Shown piece after piece: positions 27,177 to 34,920 of a DNA stretch of 64,000 nt. The stretch lies in the NCBI GenBank assembly GCA_016213785.1, contig JACQZQ010000056.1, forward strand, positions 112,141 to 176,140. The letters are read 5' to 3'. The position numbers and the translations under genes are program-made. Origin of the DNA: Acidobacteriota bacterium (lineage in GTDB: Bacteria > Acidobacteriota > Blastocatellia > Chloracidobacteriales > JADJPF01). The notes beneath the pieces were generated by a model. It was given only the letters and a program-made list of their open reading frames with translations, did no database searches and was not told the origin of the DNA. Positions within the stretch are counted from its first letter, which is position 1. The number at the start of each line of letters is the position of its first letter.

Positions 27177-28847
27177 ATGCTGAAATCATTAAATATTTCT
27201 AACCTAGCAGTAGTGACTAAACTCCAAATGAATTTTGGTAATGGATTAAATTTGCTTACAGGAGAAACAGGTTCAGGCAAATCAATTATTGTTGATGCTT
27301 TAGGTATGTTGCTTGGTGGTAGAGCTTCTTCTGAAATGATACGTTCTGGTGAACAAAAAGCCTATGTTGAAGGTGTTTTTCAAGTAATTAAACATCAACA
27401 ACTTTTTTCAACTTTAGAAACCGCAGGACTTGAGGCTGATAGTAAAGAAATTGTAATTAGACGAGAAATTTCTTCTAGTGGAAGAAGTAGAGTGTTTGTT
27501 AATGATGAATTAACTACAGTTGCTTTTTTAAGAGAACTAAGACCTTTTCTTGTTGATATTCATGGACAAAATGAACAACAAACACTTCTTTATGCTGAAT
27601 CTCATTTAGACTTATTAGATCTTTATGCAGGTCTAGAAAAAGAGTCTGAGCAAATTAGAAATAAATATCATTCTTGGCAAAAGCTAGAAAAAGAATTAGC
27701 CGAAATAAAACGAAGCGAAGCTGAAAGATTACGTTTACTTGATATTTTAGAATTTCAAGTTGCAGAAATAGAGAAAGTTTGTCTTGAAGTAGGGGAAGAT
27801 GAACGCTTACAAGATGAAAGAAAACTTTTAATTAATGGTGAAAAAATAACTAATATGTCTGTTCATTGTTATGATCTACTTTATGATAGCAATGAATCGG
27901 TACTAAAAAATATTGTTGTTATTTCAAAAAAAATAGATGAGCTTGCTAATTTAGATCCTCGTTTTAGCGAGTATCTTGAAACAGTAAAAAGTGCCCGATA
28001 TGGTCTAGAGGACTTAGCTTATTTTTTACGTGATTATGTAGATGAAGCAGATTTTTCCCCACAAAGACTAAAGGAAGTAGAAGAACGTTTAATTGAAATA
28101 GATAAGCTAAAACGTAAATATGGTTCTTCGATTGAAGCAATACTTCAAACAGCAGAAGAAATGAGAGAAAAATTATTTAGGCTACGGTCTTCTGATATAA
28201 GAGAACAAGAATTAGTTCCTGCTATTGCTAAAGCAAAGCAAGATTATTTAGCTCTAGCAAAAAGTTTAAGTAAACAAAGACAACATTCAGCTAAAGAATT
28301 AGAAAAAGTTGTTATGGAAGAACTTAAACATTTAGCTATGGAGCGAACACAATTTCGTATGGGGTTCTTAAACTCAACAGAAGAACGTGCTACTGAGCGA
28401 GGGATTGATACTGTTGAAATGTTAGTTTCTACTAATGTAGGGGAGGAATTTCGCTCCCTTGTAAAAGTTGCTTCTGGTGGAGAACTTTCTCGTTTAATGC
28501 TTGCCTTAAAAACTATTACTGCTCCAAGTGAATATCCACGTACACTTGTTTTTGATGAAGTTGATGTAGGTATTGGAGGACGTGTTGCTGAAGCAGTTGG
28601 TCAAAGATTAAAACGTCTTGCAACTACTAATCAAGTTTTATGTGTTACCCATCAAGCTCAGATTGCTCGTTTTGCTGATATGCATTATTCTGTAGAAAAG
28701 CAAGTTATCTCTGGACGTACTGAAGTTAATGTGGAAAAATTAGACCAATTAGGCAGAGTCGAAGAATTAGCTAGAATGATTGGTGGCTCACAAATTACTG
28801 AACTTACCCGTCAGCATGCTAGTGAACTTTTAGTTGAATATAAATAG
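27177..28847 (+). CDS. recN: DNA repair protein RecN
   Basis: An SMC-like ATPase of 556 residues, the usual RecN size. Walker A is LTGETGSGKSIIVDAL (near residue 27), followed by the RecN-specific RSGEQKAYVEGVF and DIHGQNEQQTLL motifs. A long coiled coil (about 150-400) separates the head halves. The ABC signature is KVASGGELSRLMLALK and Walker B LVFDEVDVGIGGRVAEAVG. RecN acts in double-strand break repair by bridging DNA. It starts ATG with AAGGACAAAA upstream. A GC-rich perfect palindrome lies 10 bp after the stop, before miaB. Confidence 0.97.
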   Translation: MLKSLNISNLAVVTKLQMNFGNGLNLLTGETGSGKSIIVDALGMLLGGRASSEMIRSGEQKAYVEGVFQVIKHQQLFSTLETAGLEADSKEIVIRREISSSGRSRVFVNDELTTVAFLRELRPFLVDIHGQNEQQTLLYAESHLDLLDLYAGLEKESEQIRNKYHSWQKLEKELAEIKRSEAERLRLLDILEFQVAEIEKVCLEVGEDERLQDERKLLINGEKITNMSVHCYDLLYDSNESVLKNIVVISKKIDELANLDPRFSEYLETVKSARYGLEDLAYFLRDYVDEADFSPQRLKEVEERLIEIDKLKRKYGSSIEAILQTAEEMREKLFRLRSSDIREQELVPAIAKAKQDYLALAKSLSKQRQHSAKELEKVVMEELKHLAMERTQFRMGFLNSTEERATERGIDTVEMLVSTNVGEEFRSLVKVASGGELSRLMLALKTITAPSEYPRTLVFDEVDVGIGGRVAEAVGQRLKRLATTNQVLCVTHQAQIARFADMHYSVEKQVISGRTEVNVEKLDQLGRVEELARMIGGSQITELTRQHASELLVEYK

Positions 28848-28856
28848 AAAAGTGAT

Positions 28857-28874
28857 TTGTCGGCATGCCGACAA
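28857..28874. repeat. GC-rich 18-bp perfect palindrome between recN and miaB
   Basis: TTGTCGGCATGCCGACAA is perfectly self-complementary and far richer in G+C than its surroundings. No T-run follows on either side, so a terminator role is unlikely. The core GTCGGC-RT-GCCGAC occurs again inside parB (32419-32436). Confidence 0.7.
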
Positions 28875-28911
28875 TACTTAGAAATTGTTGAAAGAAAGAG
28901 TGTTATAGGTT

Positions 28912-30405
28912 ATGGAGATGAAGTTGTACCAGCTAGGTAGCCGCCGACAAAGTGGCTTAAACCAAAGTAGTTTAGATATAAATGAATTAAATAATAATGA
29001 ACAAACACAAAAATTAGCTTTTGATAGCCCAATTAGACAGTTTTATATTGAAACTTATGGGTGTCAAATGAATGTTCATGATACCGAAAAAGCTGCTTCT
29101 GTACTTGCAAATATGGGTTATAAGCAAGTAGAAAACCCCATAGATGCAGACCTTATGCTGCTTAATACCTGTATGGTTCGTGAAAAACCCCAACAAAAAG
29201 TTTATAGCCGAGTAGGGGAATTAAAACGAGTTAAAATAAAAAAAGGAGAAACTTCTGCTCAAGAAATAAAGAAAAAAACTCCTTTAATTGGGGTAATGGG
29301 CTGTGTTGCTCAAGCTGAAGCCGAAAAGATTTTTAAGAAATCGCCTGATGTTAAATTAGTTATAGGAACACATTCAATTAATAAATTACCTGAATTAATT
29401 GGGCAAATAGATAGTGGGTTTGCTAGGGCTATAGATATTAGCCAAACAAAAGAACCTGATTTTTTAGAAATTAACCCTGCTGAACACCAAACTAAACATA
29501 TGGCTTTTGTTACAATTATTGAGGGCTGTGATAATTTTTGTAGCTTTTGCATAGTTCCTTTTACTCGTGGACGCGAACGCTCACGACCAGCAGTAAGAAT
29601 TTTAGAGGAAGTACAAGGACTTGTAGCTAGAGGCTACCATGAAATACAACTCCTAGGCCAAAATGTTAATTCTTATAGAGGAAGTTTTCTTGGCATAGAA
29701 GATGAAAAATTGGTTAATCCAAATCGCTCACCTTTTGTATCTTTACTAGAATTAGTTGCACAAAAATCAGGAGCACCAAGAATTAAATATACAACTTCAC
29801 ATCCAAGAGACTTTAATAAACAAATTGTAGATGTAATGGATGAGTATGAAAATTTATGCCCTTGGGTGCATTTACCTGCTCAGTCAGGTTCTAGCCGAAT
29901 ACTTAAACTTATGAGACGTGAATATACAAGGGAAGAATATTTAGAAAAAATATCTGCTATTAAGAAAGCAAGAAGAGATATTTCTATTACTGGAGATATG
30001 ATTGTAGGTTATCCTGGAGAAACAGAAGCAGATTTTCAAGAAACACTTTCGCTTGTAAAAGAAGTTGAGTATGATGGGCTTTATATGTTTAAGTACTCTC
30101 CTAGACCAAATACCCACGCTGCAAAGCGAAAAGATAATGTCTTAGAAGAAGTTAAAACTGAAAGATTAATGAAATTACAGCAAATACAATCAGAAGTCCA
30201 AAAAATGCGCTTTCAGCGTTATATTGGAAGAGAAATAGAAGTTATGGTTGAGGGTAGTGCTGCAAAAGGTCAAGGGCGTTTAACAGGACATACTCCTTGT
30301 AATAAAGTTGTTAATTTTATTGCTCCTCTATCGCTAATAGGTAATTTAACAAAAGTTCGTATTACTGCTGCTACACCTAATAGCTTGCTTGGAGAATTAG
30401 TTTAA
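28912..30405 (+). CDS. miaB: tRNA-2-methylthio-N6-dimethylallyladenosine synthase
   Basis: A radical-SAM methylthiotransferase of 497 residues. The N-terminal UPF0004 domain supplies cluster cysteines in YIETYGCQMNVHDTEKA, LNTCMVREK and GVMGCVAQAEAEK; the radical SAM motif is GCDNFCSFCIVPFTRGRERS; a TRAM domain ends the protein (about 425-497). QLLGQNVNSYRG and DMIVGYPGETEADF support MiaB over RimO or MtaB. It modifies A37 of tRNAs reading UNN codons. An extra 40 residues precede the first motif, so the real start may lie downstream; the 28912 ATG has no strong ribosome site. The bifunctional nuclease gene follows closely. Confidence 0.96.
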   Translation: MEMKLYQLGSRRQSGLNQSSLDINELNNNEQTQKLAFDSPIRQFYIETYGCQMNVHDTEKAASVLANMGYKQVENPIDADLMLLNTCMVREKPQQKVYSRVGELKRVKIKKGETSAQEIKKKTPLIGVMGCVAQAEAEKIFKKSPDVKLVIGTHSINKLPELIGQIDSGFARAIDISQTKEPDFLEINPAEHQTKHMAFVTIIEGCDNFCSFCIVPFTRGRERSRPAVRILEEVQGLVARGYHEIQLLGQNVNSYRGSFLGIEDEKLVNPNRSPFVSLLELVAQKSGAPRIKYTTSHPRDFNKQIVDVMDEYENLCPWVHLPAQSGSSRILKLMRREYTREEYLEKISAIKKARRDISITGDMIVGYPGETEADFQETLSLVKEVEYDGLYMFKYSPRPNTHAAKRKDNVLEEVKTERLMKLQQIQSEVQKMRFQRYIGREIEVMVEGSAAKGQGRLTGHTPCNKVVNFIAPLSLIGNLTKVRITAATPNSLLGELV

Positions 30406-30442
30406 TTAGTTGGGCTGCTCATTAAAAATAAAGGAAAATTCT

Positions 30443-30952
30443 ATGGAAATAGAAATGAAAATCAGGGGTTTAATGATAGACCCATCTGCTAATACACCTA
30501 TAGTTATTCTTAAAGATGTTAATAGCGAAATGCTCCTTCCTATTTGGGTAGGGGCTTATGAAGCCAACGCTATTGCATTAGAGATAGAAAAAATTGCCCC
30601 TCAACGCCCTATGACTCATGATTTACTTAAAAATGTAATAGAACAAATGGGTGCTAGAGTACAGCGTATTGTAATTACTAGCTTAATGGATAATGTATTT
30701 TATGCAGTTATTGAGCTAATGATGGGGGATAACAGACTTTTTTTAGATTCTCGTCCATCTGATGCGATTGCCCTTGCTCTACGTAGCGATTGCCCTATTT
30801 ATGTTAATGAAGATGTAATAAAGAATTCTAGAAATACAATTGTAGAAAAAGGTGGCCTAGCTTCAGATGACCCTCTTGATAAGGAAGAAGATGATGAAGT
30901 TGAATGGCCTGATGAAATAGATGATAGTGATATGAATAAATATAAAATGTAA
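30443..30952 (+). CDS. Bifunctional nuclease family protein (DUF151)
   Basis: A 169-residue DUF151/BFN protein beginning MEIEMKIRGLMIDPSA and including ILPIWVGAYEANAIALEIE-type sequence (here LLPIWVGAYEANAIALEIE), MTHDLLKNVIEQMGARVQRI and SRPSDAIALALRSDCPIYV, all hallmarks of the family. The C-terminus is very acidic (DEEDDEVEWPDEIDDSD type). Plant members have nuclease activity; bacterial roles are unclear. I choose ATG 30443, with AAAGGAAAA 6 bases upstream, over the TTG at 30410. It lies 37 bp after miaB, likely in the same operon. Confidence 0.92.
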   Translation: MEIEMKIRGLMIDPSANTPIVILKDVNSEMLLPIWVGAYEANAIALEIEKIAPQRPMTHDLLKNVIEQMGARVQRIVITSLMDNVFYAVIELMMGDNRLFLDSRPSDAIALALRSDCPIYVNEDVIKNSRNTIVEKGGLASDDPLDKEEDDEVEWPDEIDDSDMNKYKM

Positions 30953-31054
30953 AAATATCCCTATCCAAAATCTCTTATAACTTAAAGCAAGGCTATAGAA
31001 CTAGCAGTTCTATAACTAATAATTAAAACAACGAGTCTAGCTTTTTGCTAGTTA

Positions 31055-31870
31055 ATGAAAGTGGTTAAGATAATGTCTACACAACAAACAATTGTATTAA
31101 CTATTGCTAATCAAAAGGGTGGTATTGGAAAAACCACCACATCTATTAATGTTGCAGCTGGGCTAGCTAAAAGAGGAAAAAATGTATTACTTTTAGACCT
31201 TGATCCTCAAGCTAATAGTACTTTGACTTATTTAGAGTTTGATCAGTTTGGCCCTTCAGTTTATGATTTTTTAATTGAAAATGTTTCGGCTGATGAAACA
31301 ATCTTAAATACAAAGATCGCTAATCTACAAATAATGCCCGCTAGAATTAGTTTAGCTAAAATAGAGAGTAAACTAGTAGGCGAATTTGATGCCCCTTTTC
31401 GCTTAAAAGACCGTCTAGAGCCAATAAAAAATCAATTTGATTTTGTTATAATTGATACCCCTCCTACCTTAGGGTTAATTACGGTAAATGCATTAGTTGC
31501 TTCAACTCATTTAGTAATTCCTATACAATCCTCTTACTTTGCATTAGAAGGAACAGATGATTTACTTGAAACAGTTGAGAAAATCAAAGCTCGTCCTAAT
31601 CCTAGTTTGCAAATGCTTGGTGTAGTAATTACTTTACACGATAAGCGCACAACACTTGCCAAAGATATTCATGATCAAATAGTTCAAGTCTTTGGTGAAA
31701 AAGTTTTTAGTACAGTTATTACTAAATCTGTGCGTTTAGAAGAAAGTCCAGCTTATAAAGAACCAATATACTCATTTGCTCCTCAATCTAGTGGGGCAAT
31801 AGAATATGGTGGTTTATGTGATGAAATTTTAGAACGTGTTGGTGCCCTAGCTATTGCAAAGGGCAAGTAG
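31055..31870 (+). CDS. parA: Chromosome partitioning ATPase ParA (Soj)
   Basis: A 271-residue deviant Walker ATPase: TIANQKGGIGKTTTSINVA (near residue 12), LLLDLDPQANSTL, FVIIDTPPTLGLITVNALVA and IPIQSSYFALEGTDDLLET. There is no N-terminal DNA-binding domain, as in chromosomal Soj proteins. It binds DNA nonspecifically as an ATP dimer and moves ParB-parS complexes. The ATG at 31073 is an alternative start; neither has a good ribosome site. parB begins 18 bp downstream, and a parS-like site lies 3 kb away. Confidence 0.95.
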   Translation: MKVVKIMSTQQTIVLTIANQKGGIGKTTTSINVAAGLAKRGKNVLLLDLDPQANSTLTYLEFDQFGPSVYDFLIENVSADETILNTKIANLQIMPARISLAKIESKLVGEFDAPFRLKDRLEPIKNQFDFVIIDTPPTLGLITVNALVASTHLVIPIQSSYFALEGTDDLLETVEKIKARPNPSLQMLGVVITLHDKRTTLAKDIHDQIVQVFGEKVFSTVITKSVRLEESPAYKEPIYSFAPQSSGAIEYGGLCDEILERVGALAIAKGK

Positions 31871-31888
31871 ATTTACGGGAGAAAATAA

Positions 31889-32743
31889 ATGACTACAAAA
31901 AGAGGTTTACCCTCAACTCTAAAGATGAGACATGATGTTCATTATGTAGAAGAATTAGCCGCTCGTAGTGGGGCACCTGTTGGAAGAATGATTCCTATTG
32001 ATAGACTAGAAACCAACCCTAAACAACCGCGTATTGATATTGGTAGCTTAGATGATTTAATTTCCTCCATCAAAGAAAAAGGAGTTTTAGAGCCTATTTT
32101 AGTACGCCCCTCTCAAGTAGGCGGGCGTTTTATGATTATTTCTGGTGAGCGACGTTATCGAGCAAGTTTAGCTGCTGGACTTAAGGAACTTCCTTGTATT
32201 GAAATGGATGTTGATGATAGGGCAGTAGCAGAAATTGCTTTAATAGAAAACTTACAAAGAAAAGACCTTACACCCTTTGAAGAGGCAGAAGGGTTTCAAG
32301 CTTTAGCTGATCGTTTTGGTTATACTCATGAAGAAATTGCACAAAAAATAGGTAAGTCTCGCTCTTCTGTAACAGAATCACTTTCGCTTATTAATATGCC
32401 AACAGAAGTCAAAGAACTATGTCGGCGTGCCGACATAACTTCTAAAGCTATGTTATTACAAATAGTTAGACAGCCAAATGAAGAAGCTATGATAGCCTTG
32501 ATTAGAAAAATTGAAAAACAAGGGCTAACTCGTGATGAAGTTCGTAAAGAAGCTAAAGCTCAAAAAACTCGCCCAAAACCTTTTAGCTATCGCTTTCAGC
32601 CAACCACTAAAGAATTTACTTTAGAAGTCAAATTTCGACGTACCCAAGTTGAACTAGAAGAACTTCATAAAGCTATTTCATCTGTATTAGAAGGATTAAA
32701 AACAGAGCTAGAAAAACAAATGTCTGAAAATCAAAGTGCTTAA
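31889..32743 (+). CDS. parB: Chromosome partitioning protein ParB (Spo0J)
   Basis: A 284-residue ParB. The N-terminal CTPase domain has [31 protein letters not shown] and the C-motif [12 protein letters not shown]; the central HTH is [20 protein letters not shown]; the C-terminal part forms the dimerisation region. ParB loads on parS, uses CTP to slide as a clamp and recruits SMC. ACGGGAGAAAATAA precedes ATG. At residues 179-183 the sequence CRRAD is encoded by a GC-rich palindrome shared with the recN-miaB gap, in the helical region just after the HTH. Confidence 0.96.
   Translation: MTTKRGLPSTLKMRHDVHYVEELAARSGAPVGRMIPIDRLETNPKQPRIDIGSLDDLISSIKEKGVLEPILVRPSQVGGRFMIISGERRYRASLAAGLKELPCIEMDVDDRAVAEIALIENLQRKDLTPFEEAEGFQALADRFGYTHEEIAQKIGKSRSSVTESLSLINMPTEVKELCRRADITSKAMLLQIVRQPNEEAMIALIRKIEKQGLTRDEVRKEAKAQKTRPKPFSYRFQPTTKEFTLEVKFRRTQVELEELHKAISSVLEGLKTELEKQMSENQSA
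32419..32436. repeat. GC-rich palindrome embedded in parB
   Basis: ATGTCGGCGTGCCGACAT lies in the parB coding frame and encodes CRRAD plus flanking bases. It differs from the palindrome at 28857-28874 only at the outer bases and one central base, so both look like copies of a dispersed palindromic motif. Confidence 0.65.
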
Positions 32744-32748
32744 ATAAT

Positions 32749-32767
32749 AAGCCCCGAAAAGGGGCTT
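32749..32767 (+). terminator. Terminator after parB
   Basis: AAGCCCC (32749-32755) pairs with GGGGCTT (32761-32767) around GAAAA and is followed by TAATATTTTT. It ends the parAB transcript 6 bp after the stop codon. Confidence 0.8.
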
Positions 32768-32808
32768 TAATATTTTTGGTAGATATTTTAGTTAGGAGAA
32801 AATAAACT

Positions 32809-33306
32809 ATGTATCGCCCAAAGAGAATTGAACCAAGACCTGATCAAGAATCAGTTTGGGATTACCCTAGACCCCCTCGCTTAGAGCTTACCAGCAAAGA
32901 AATAAAAATTATTTTTAACTCTATAACTATTGCTAGAAGTGTTAGTGCAAAGCGTGTTTTAGAGACTAGCCACCCTCCAGTTTATTATATTCCTCAAAGT
33001 GATATTTTAATGGAGTACTTAAAGCCTAGTTATGGAAATAGTTTTTGTGAGTGGAAAGGAGATGCTATTTATTATTCAGTAATTATTAATAATAAACAGG
33101 CAGAAAAATGTGCATGGCGCTACCCTAGACCTACAAAAAGCTTTGAACTAATAAAAGACCATTTAGCCTTTTATGCTACAGCAATGGATGCTTGCTATGT
33201 TGCAGGTGAGTTAGTTACTCCTCAACCAGGAAATTTTTATGGTGGTTGGATTACTAGTGATATTGTTGGCCCTTTTAAGGGTGAACCAGGAAGTTGGGGC
33301 TGGTAA
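32809..33306 (+). CDS. DUF427 family protein
   Basis: A 165-residue DUF427 protein: RPKRIEPRPDQESVWDYPRP at the start, VLETSHPPVYYIPQSDI in the middle, then SFCEWKGDAIYYSV, CAWRYPRP, FYATAMDACYVAGE and GNFYGGWITSDIVGPFKG. The conserved Arg/Glu/Trp residues of the fold are present; no biochemical role is established for this family. GGAGAAAATAAACT precedes ATG. It lies after the parB terminator, so it is probably transcribed from its own promoter. Confidence 0.9.
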   Translation: MYRPKRIEPRPDQESVWDYPRPPRLELTSKEIKIIFNSITIARSVSAKRVLETSHPPVYYIPQSDILMEYLKPSYGNSFCEWKGDAIYYSVIINNKQAEKCAWRYPRPTKSFELIKDHLAFYATAMDACYVAGELVTPQPGNFYGGWITSDIVGPFKGEPGSWGW

Positions 33307-33428
33307 TTTTTTATGCTTTTTATCTAATTCTTTATGGCTTTCAAATAGCCTTAGGCTTTGTTATTGGATTAATTACAGCTTTGAAACTTAATAAAGAAGT
33401 AGGCCGTTATTTGCAATACAGCAAATAA
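33294..33428 (+). CDS. Possible 44-residue single-pass membrane protein
   Basis: Starting at TTG 33294, overlapping the DUF427 stop by 13 bases, a frame encodes one strongly hydrophobic helix (about residues 3-31, with YGFQIALGFVIGLITA) and a polar, basic tail KLNKEVGRYLQYSK. The composition looks like a real small membrane protein, and the region is otherwise an unexplained gap before the methyltransferase. The start codon is weak and the ribosome site (AAGGGTG) only fair, so this is a candidate, not a firm gene. Confidence 0.3.
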   Translation: MGLVIFYAFYLILYGFQIALGFVIGLITALKLNKEVGRYLQYSK

Positions 33429-33458
33429 AATTTAAATCTAATTTTGTAGGAGAAAATT

Positions 33459-34082
33459 ATGAGTAGCAAAGCTTTTTTTAATGAAATCGCAAATCAATGG
33501 GATGAAATGAGGACTAGTTATTTTTCTTGCCAAGTTAGGGAAAAAGCTTTTGAACTTGCACATTTAGAAAAAGGAAAGATAGCAGCTGATATTGGAGCAG
33601 GTACAGGATTTATTACAGAAGGTTTACTTGCAAATAATCTTAATGTTATAGCTCTAGACCAATCTGAAGAAATGCTTAGCTCTATGCAAAAGAAATTTTC
33701 TGGTTATGACAATATTGAATATAAACTAGGCAGTTATGATCAACTCCCAATAGAAGACTCTACCGTAGATTATGTTTTTGCCAGCATGTTTCTTCATCAT
33801 GTAGAAGAACCTTTAGTTGCAATAAAGGAAATGGCAAGAATTTTAAGACCTGGAGGAAAATTAATAATAGCTGATGCTGAAGAACATCCTTTTGAGTTCT
33901 TAAAAACAGAGCATTATGATGCTTGGCTAGGTTTTAAGAAAACAGAACTTAGAGAATGGCTTTTAGCCGCAAACCTAAACAATGTAGATGTAAAAGATTT
34001 AGATGAAAAATGTATTGTCCCGTCAAAACTAACAAAAGAAATTGCAGATATAAATATACTTGCTGGGTATGGTGAAAAGTAA
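33459..34082 (+). CDS. SAM-dependent methyltransferase
   Basis: A 207-residue class I methyltransferase. Motif I is AADIGAGTGFITEGLLANN (near residue 43), motif II VIALDQSEEML, then DNIEYKLGSYDQLP, DYVFASMFLHHVEEP and ILRPGGKLIIADAEEH. The N-terminus FFNEIANQWDEMR is typical of small Methyltransf_11/25 enzymes, including arsenite- or ubiquinone-type ones; cysteines for arsenite binding are not evident. GTAGGAGAAAATT gives a strong start. Ends at a shared terminator with the convergent gene. Confidence 0.85.
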   Translation: MSSKAFFNEIANQWDEMRTSYFSCQVREKAFELAHLEKGKIAADIGAGTGFITEGLLANNLNVIALDQSEEMLSSMQKKFSGYDNIEYKLGSYDQLPIEDSTVDYVFASMFLHHVEEPLVAIKEMARILRPGGKLIIADAEEHPFEFLKTEHYDAWLGFKKTELREWLLAANLNNVDVKDLDEKCIVPSKLTKEIADINILAGYGEK

Positions 34083-34096
34083 AATTATTTAAGAAT

Positions 34097-34121
34097 ATAG
34101 CCCAGGAAAACCTTGGGCTAT
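34097..34121. terminator. Bidirectional terminator
   Basis: ATAGCCCA pairs with TGGGCTAT around a 9-base loop, followed by TTCTT on the plus strand. It lies between the convergent methyltransferase and the 187-residue gene. Confidence 0.65.
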
Positions 34122-34681
34122 TTCTTAACAACCTTTTTAGCTCCTTTTTGACTATCCATCATTTTCTTCTTTATCCATTTATCTAAACGCTTCATATAAG
34201 GTTCAAAAGGCTTAAACATTTTTACACGCCATCCTCCGTTTTGATCTCTCCAGCTAACAAAATGCTTTTCTACATAAGCTCTAACCTGTGGCTCAAATTG
34301 CATCATTTGGTTTTTCTTAACCCCATAAGCATGAGAAAGATGATAATGTTGACCTATTATAGCTAAAAGCGCTCCTGCAATTTGTGACTTAAAATTAAGC
34401 TTAGCCGCAACACGCTTAAAATAATTTTCTTTTTCTGCTAAAAAAAAACTCATTGCAAGCTCAATAAATGCTTGATTTGCAGGTGTTTTAGGGTGATAAA
34501 GTATTGGTTGAGGATCTTTAGTTACAGATGCTAAACGAGGGTCTTTAATTTCGTCAACAAATACAACTTTACTAATACCTCTTATATGTTCTTTTGGAAC
34601 TGTATCAAAAACTTGGTTAACTAACTTTTCTAAATCTGTAGGTGCTTTAATAGTTGAAAAATTTTCTATTTTTATTGGCAT
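34118..34681 (-). CDS. Hypothetical 187-residue basic protein
   Basis: I do not recognise a family. The protein starts MPIKIENFSTIKAPTDLEKL, has a beta-rich part (SKVVFVDEIKDPRL), a helical core with FIELAMSFFLAEKENYFKRV and a His-rich GQHYHLSHAYG near residue 112, and ends in a Lys-rich tail (KWIKKKMM, KGAKKVVKK). The layout recalls small proteins with a degenerate metallopeptidase-like fold, but no HExxH is present. No signal peptide. The upstream gap to 34920 contains the parS-like site. Confidence 0.6.
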   Translation of the reverse strand: MPIKIENFSTIKAPTDLEKLVNQVFDTVPKEHIRGISKVVFVDEIKDPRLASVTKDPQPILYHPKTPANQAFIELAMSFFLAEKENYFKRVAAKLNFKSQIAGALLAIIGQHYHLSHAYGVKKNQMMQFEPQVRAYVEKHFVSWRDQNGGWRVKMFKPFEPYMKRLDKWIKKKMMDSQKGAKKVVKK

Positions 34682-34883
34682 AATGTTTAAGAAAAATAAC
34701 TCTAATGAATTGAAAATAACGGCAAAATAAACTATAGTCTGATAATTAAGTTGCCGGTTAAATTTTGCCTAAGTCTAATGAAACCTAAAATGACGGTCAA
34801 GGCTACATAGCAAAAGAATATCTAAAAAAATAAGCTACCTAAATAGAAATGGTTATAGAAATGAATTAAAGTAATAGATGAAA

Positions 34884-34899
34884 TGTTTAACGTGAAACA
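34884..34899. promoter_or_regulatory. parS: parS-like ParB-binding site
   Basis: TGTTTAACGTGAAACA matches the near-universal chromosomal parS TGTTTCACGTGAAACA at 15 of 16 positions, and inverted symmetry extends by A/T bases on both sides. It lies 2.1 kb downstream of parB and 21 bp before the start codon of the Xer-like gene. In many bacteria parS sites cluster near parAB and the origin. Confidence 0.7.
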
Positions 34900-34920
34900 T
34901 TTTGGAGGAAAATAAAATCA

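Noticed and set aside
28857..28874. Terminator for recN
   Set aside because: The palindrome has almost no loop and no T-run on either side, and the same core occurs inside parB.
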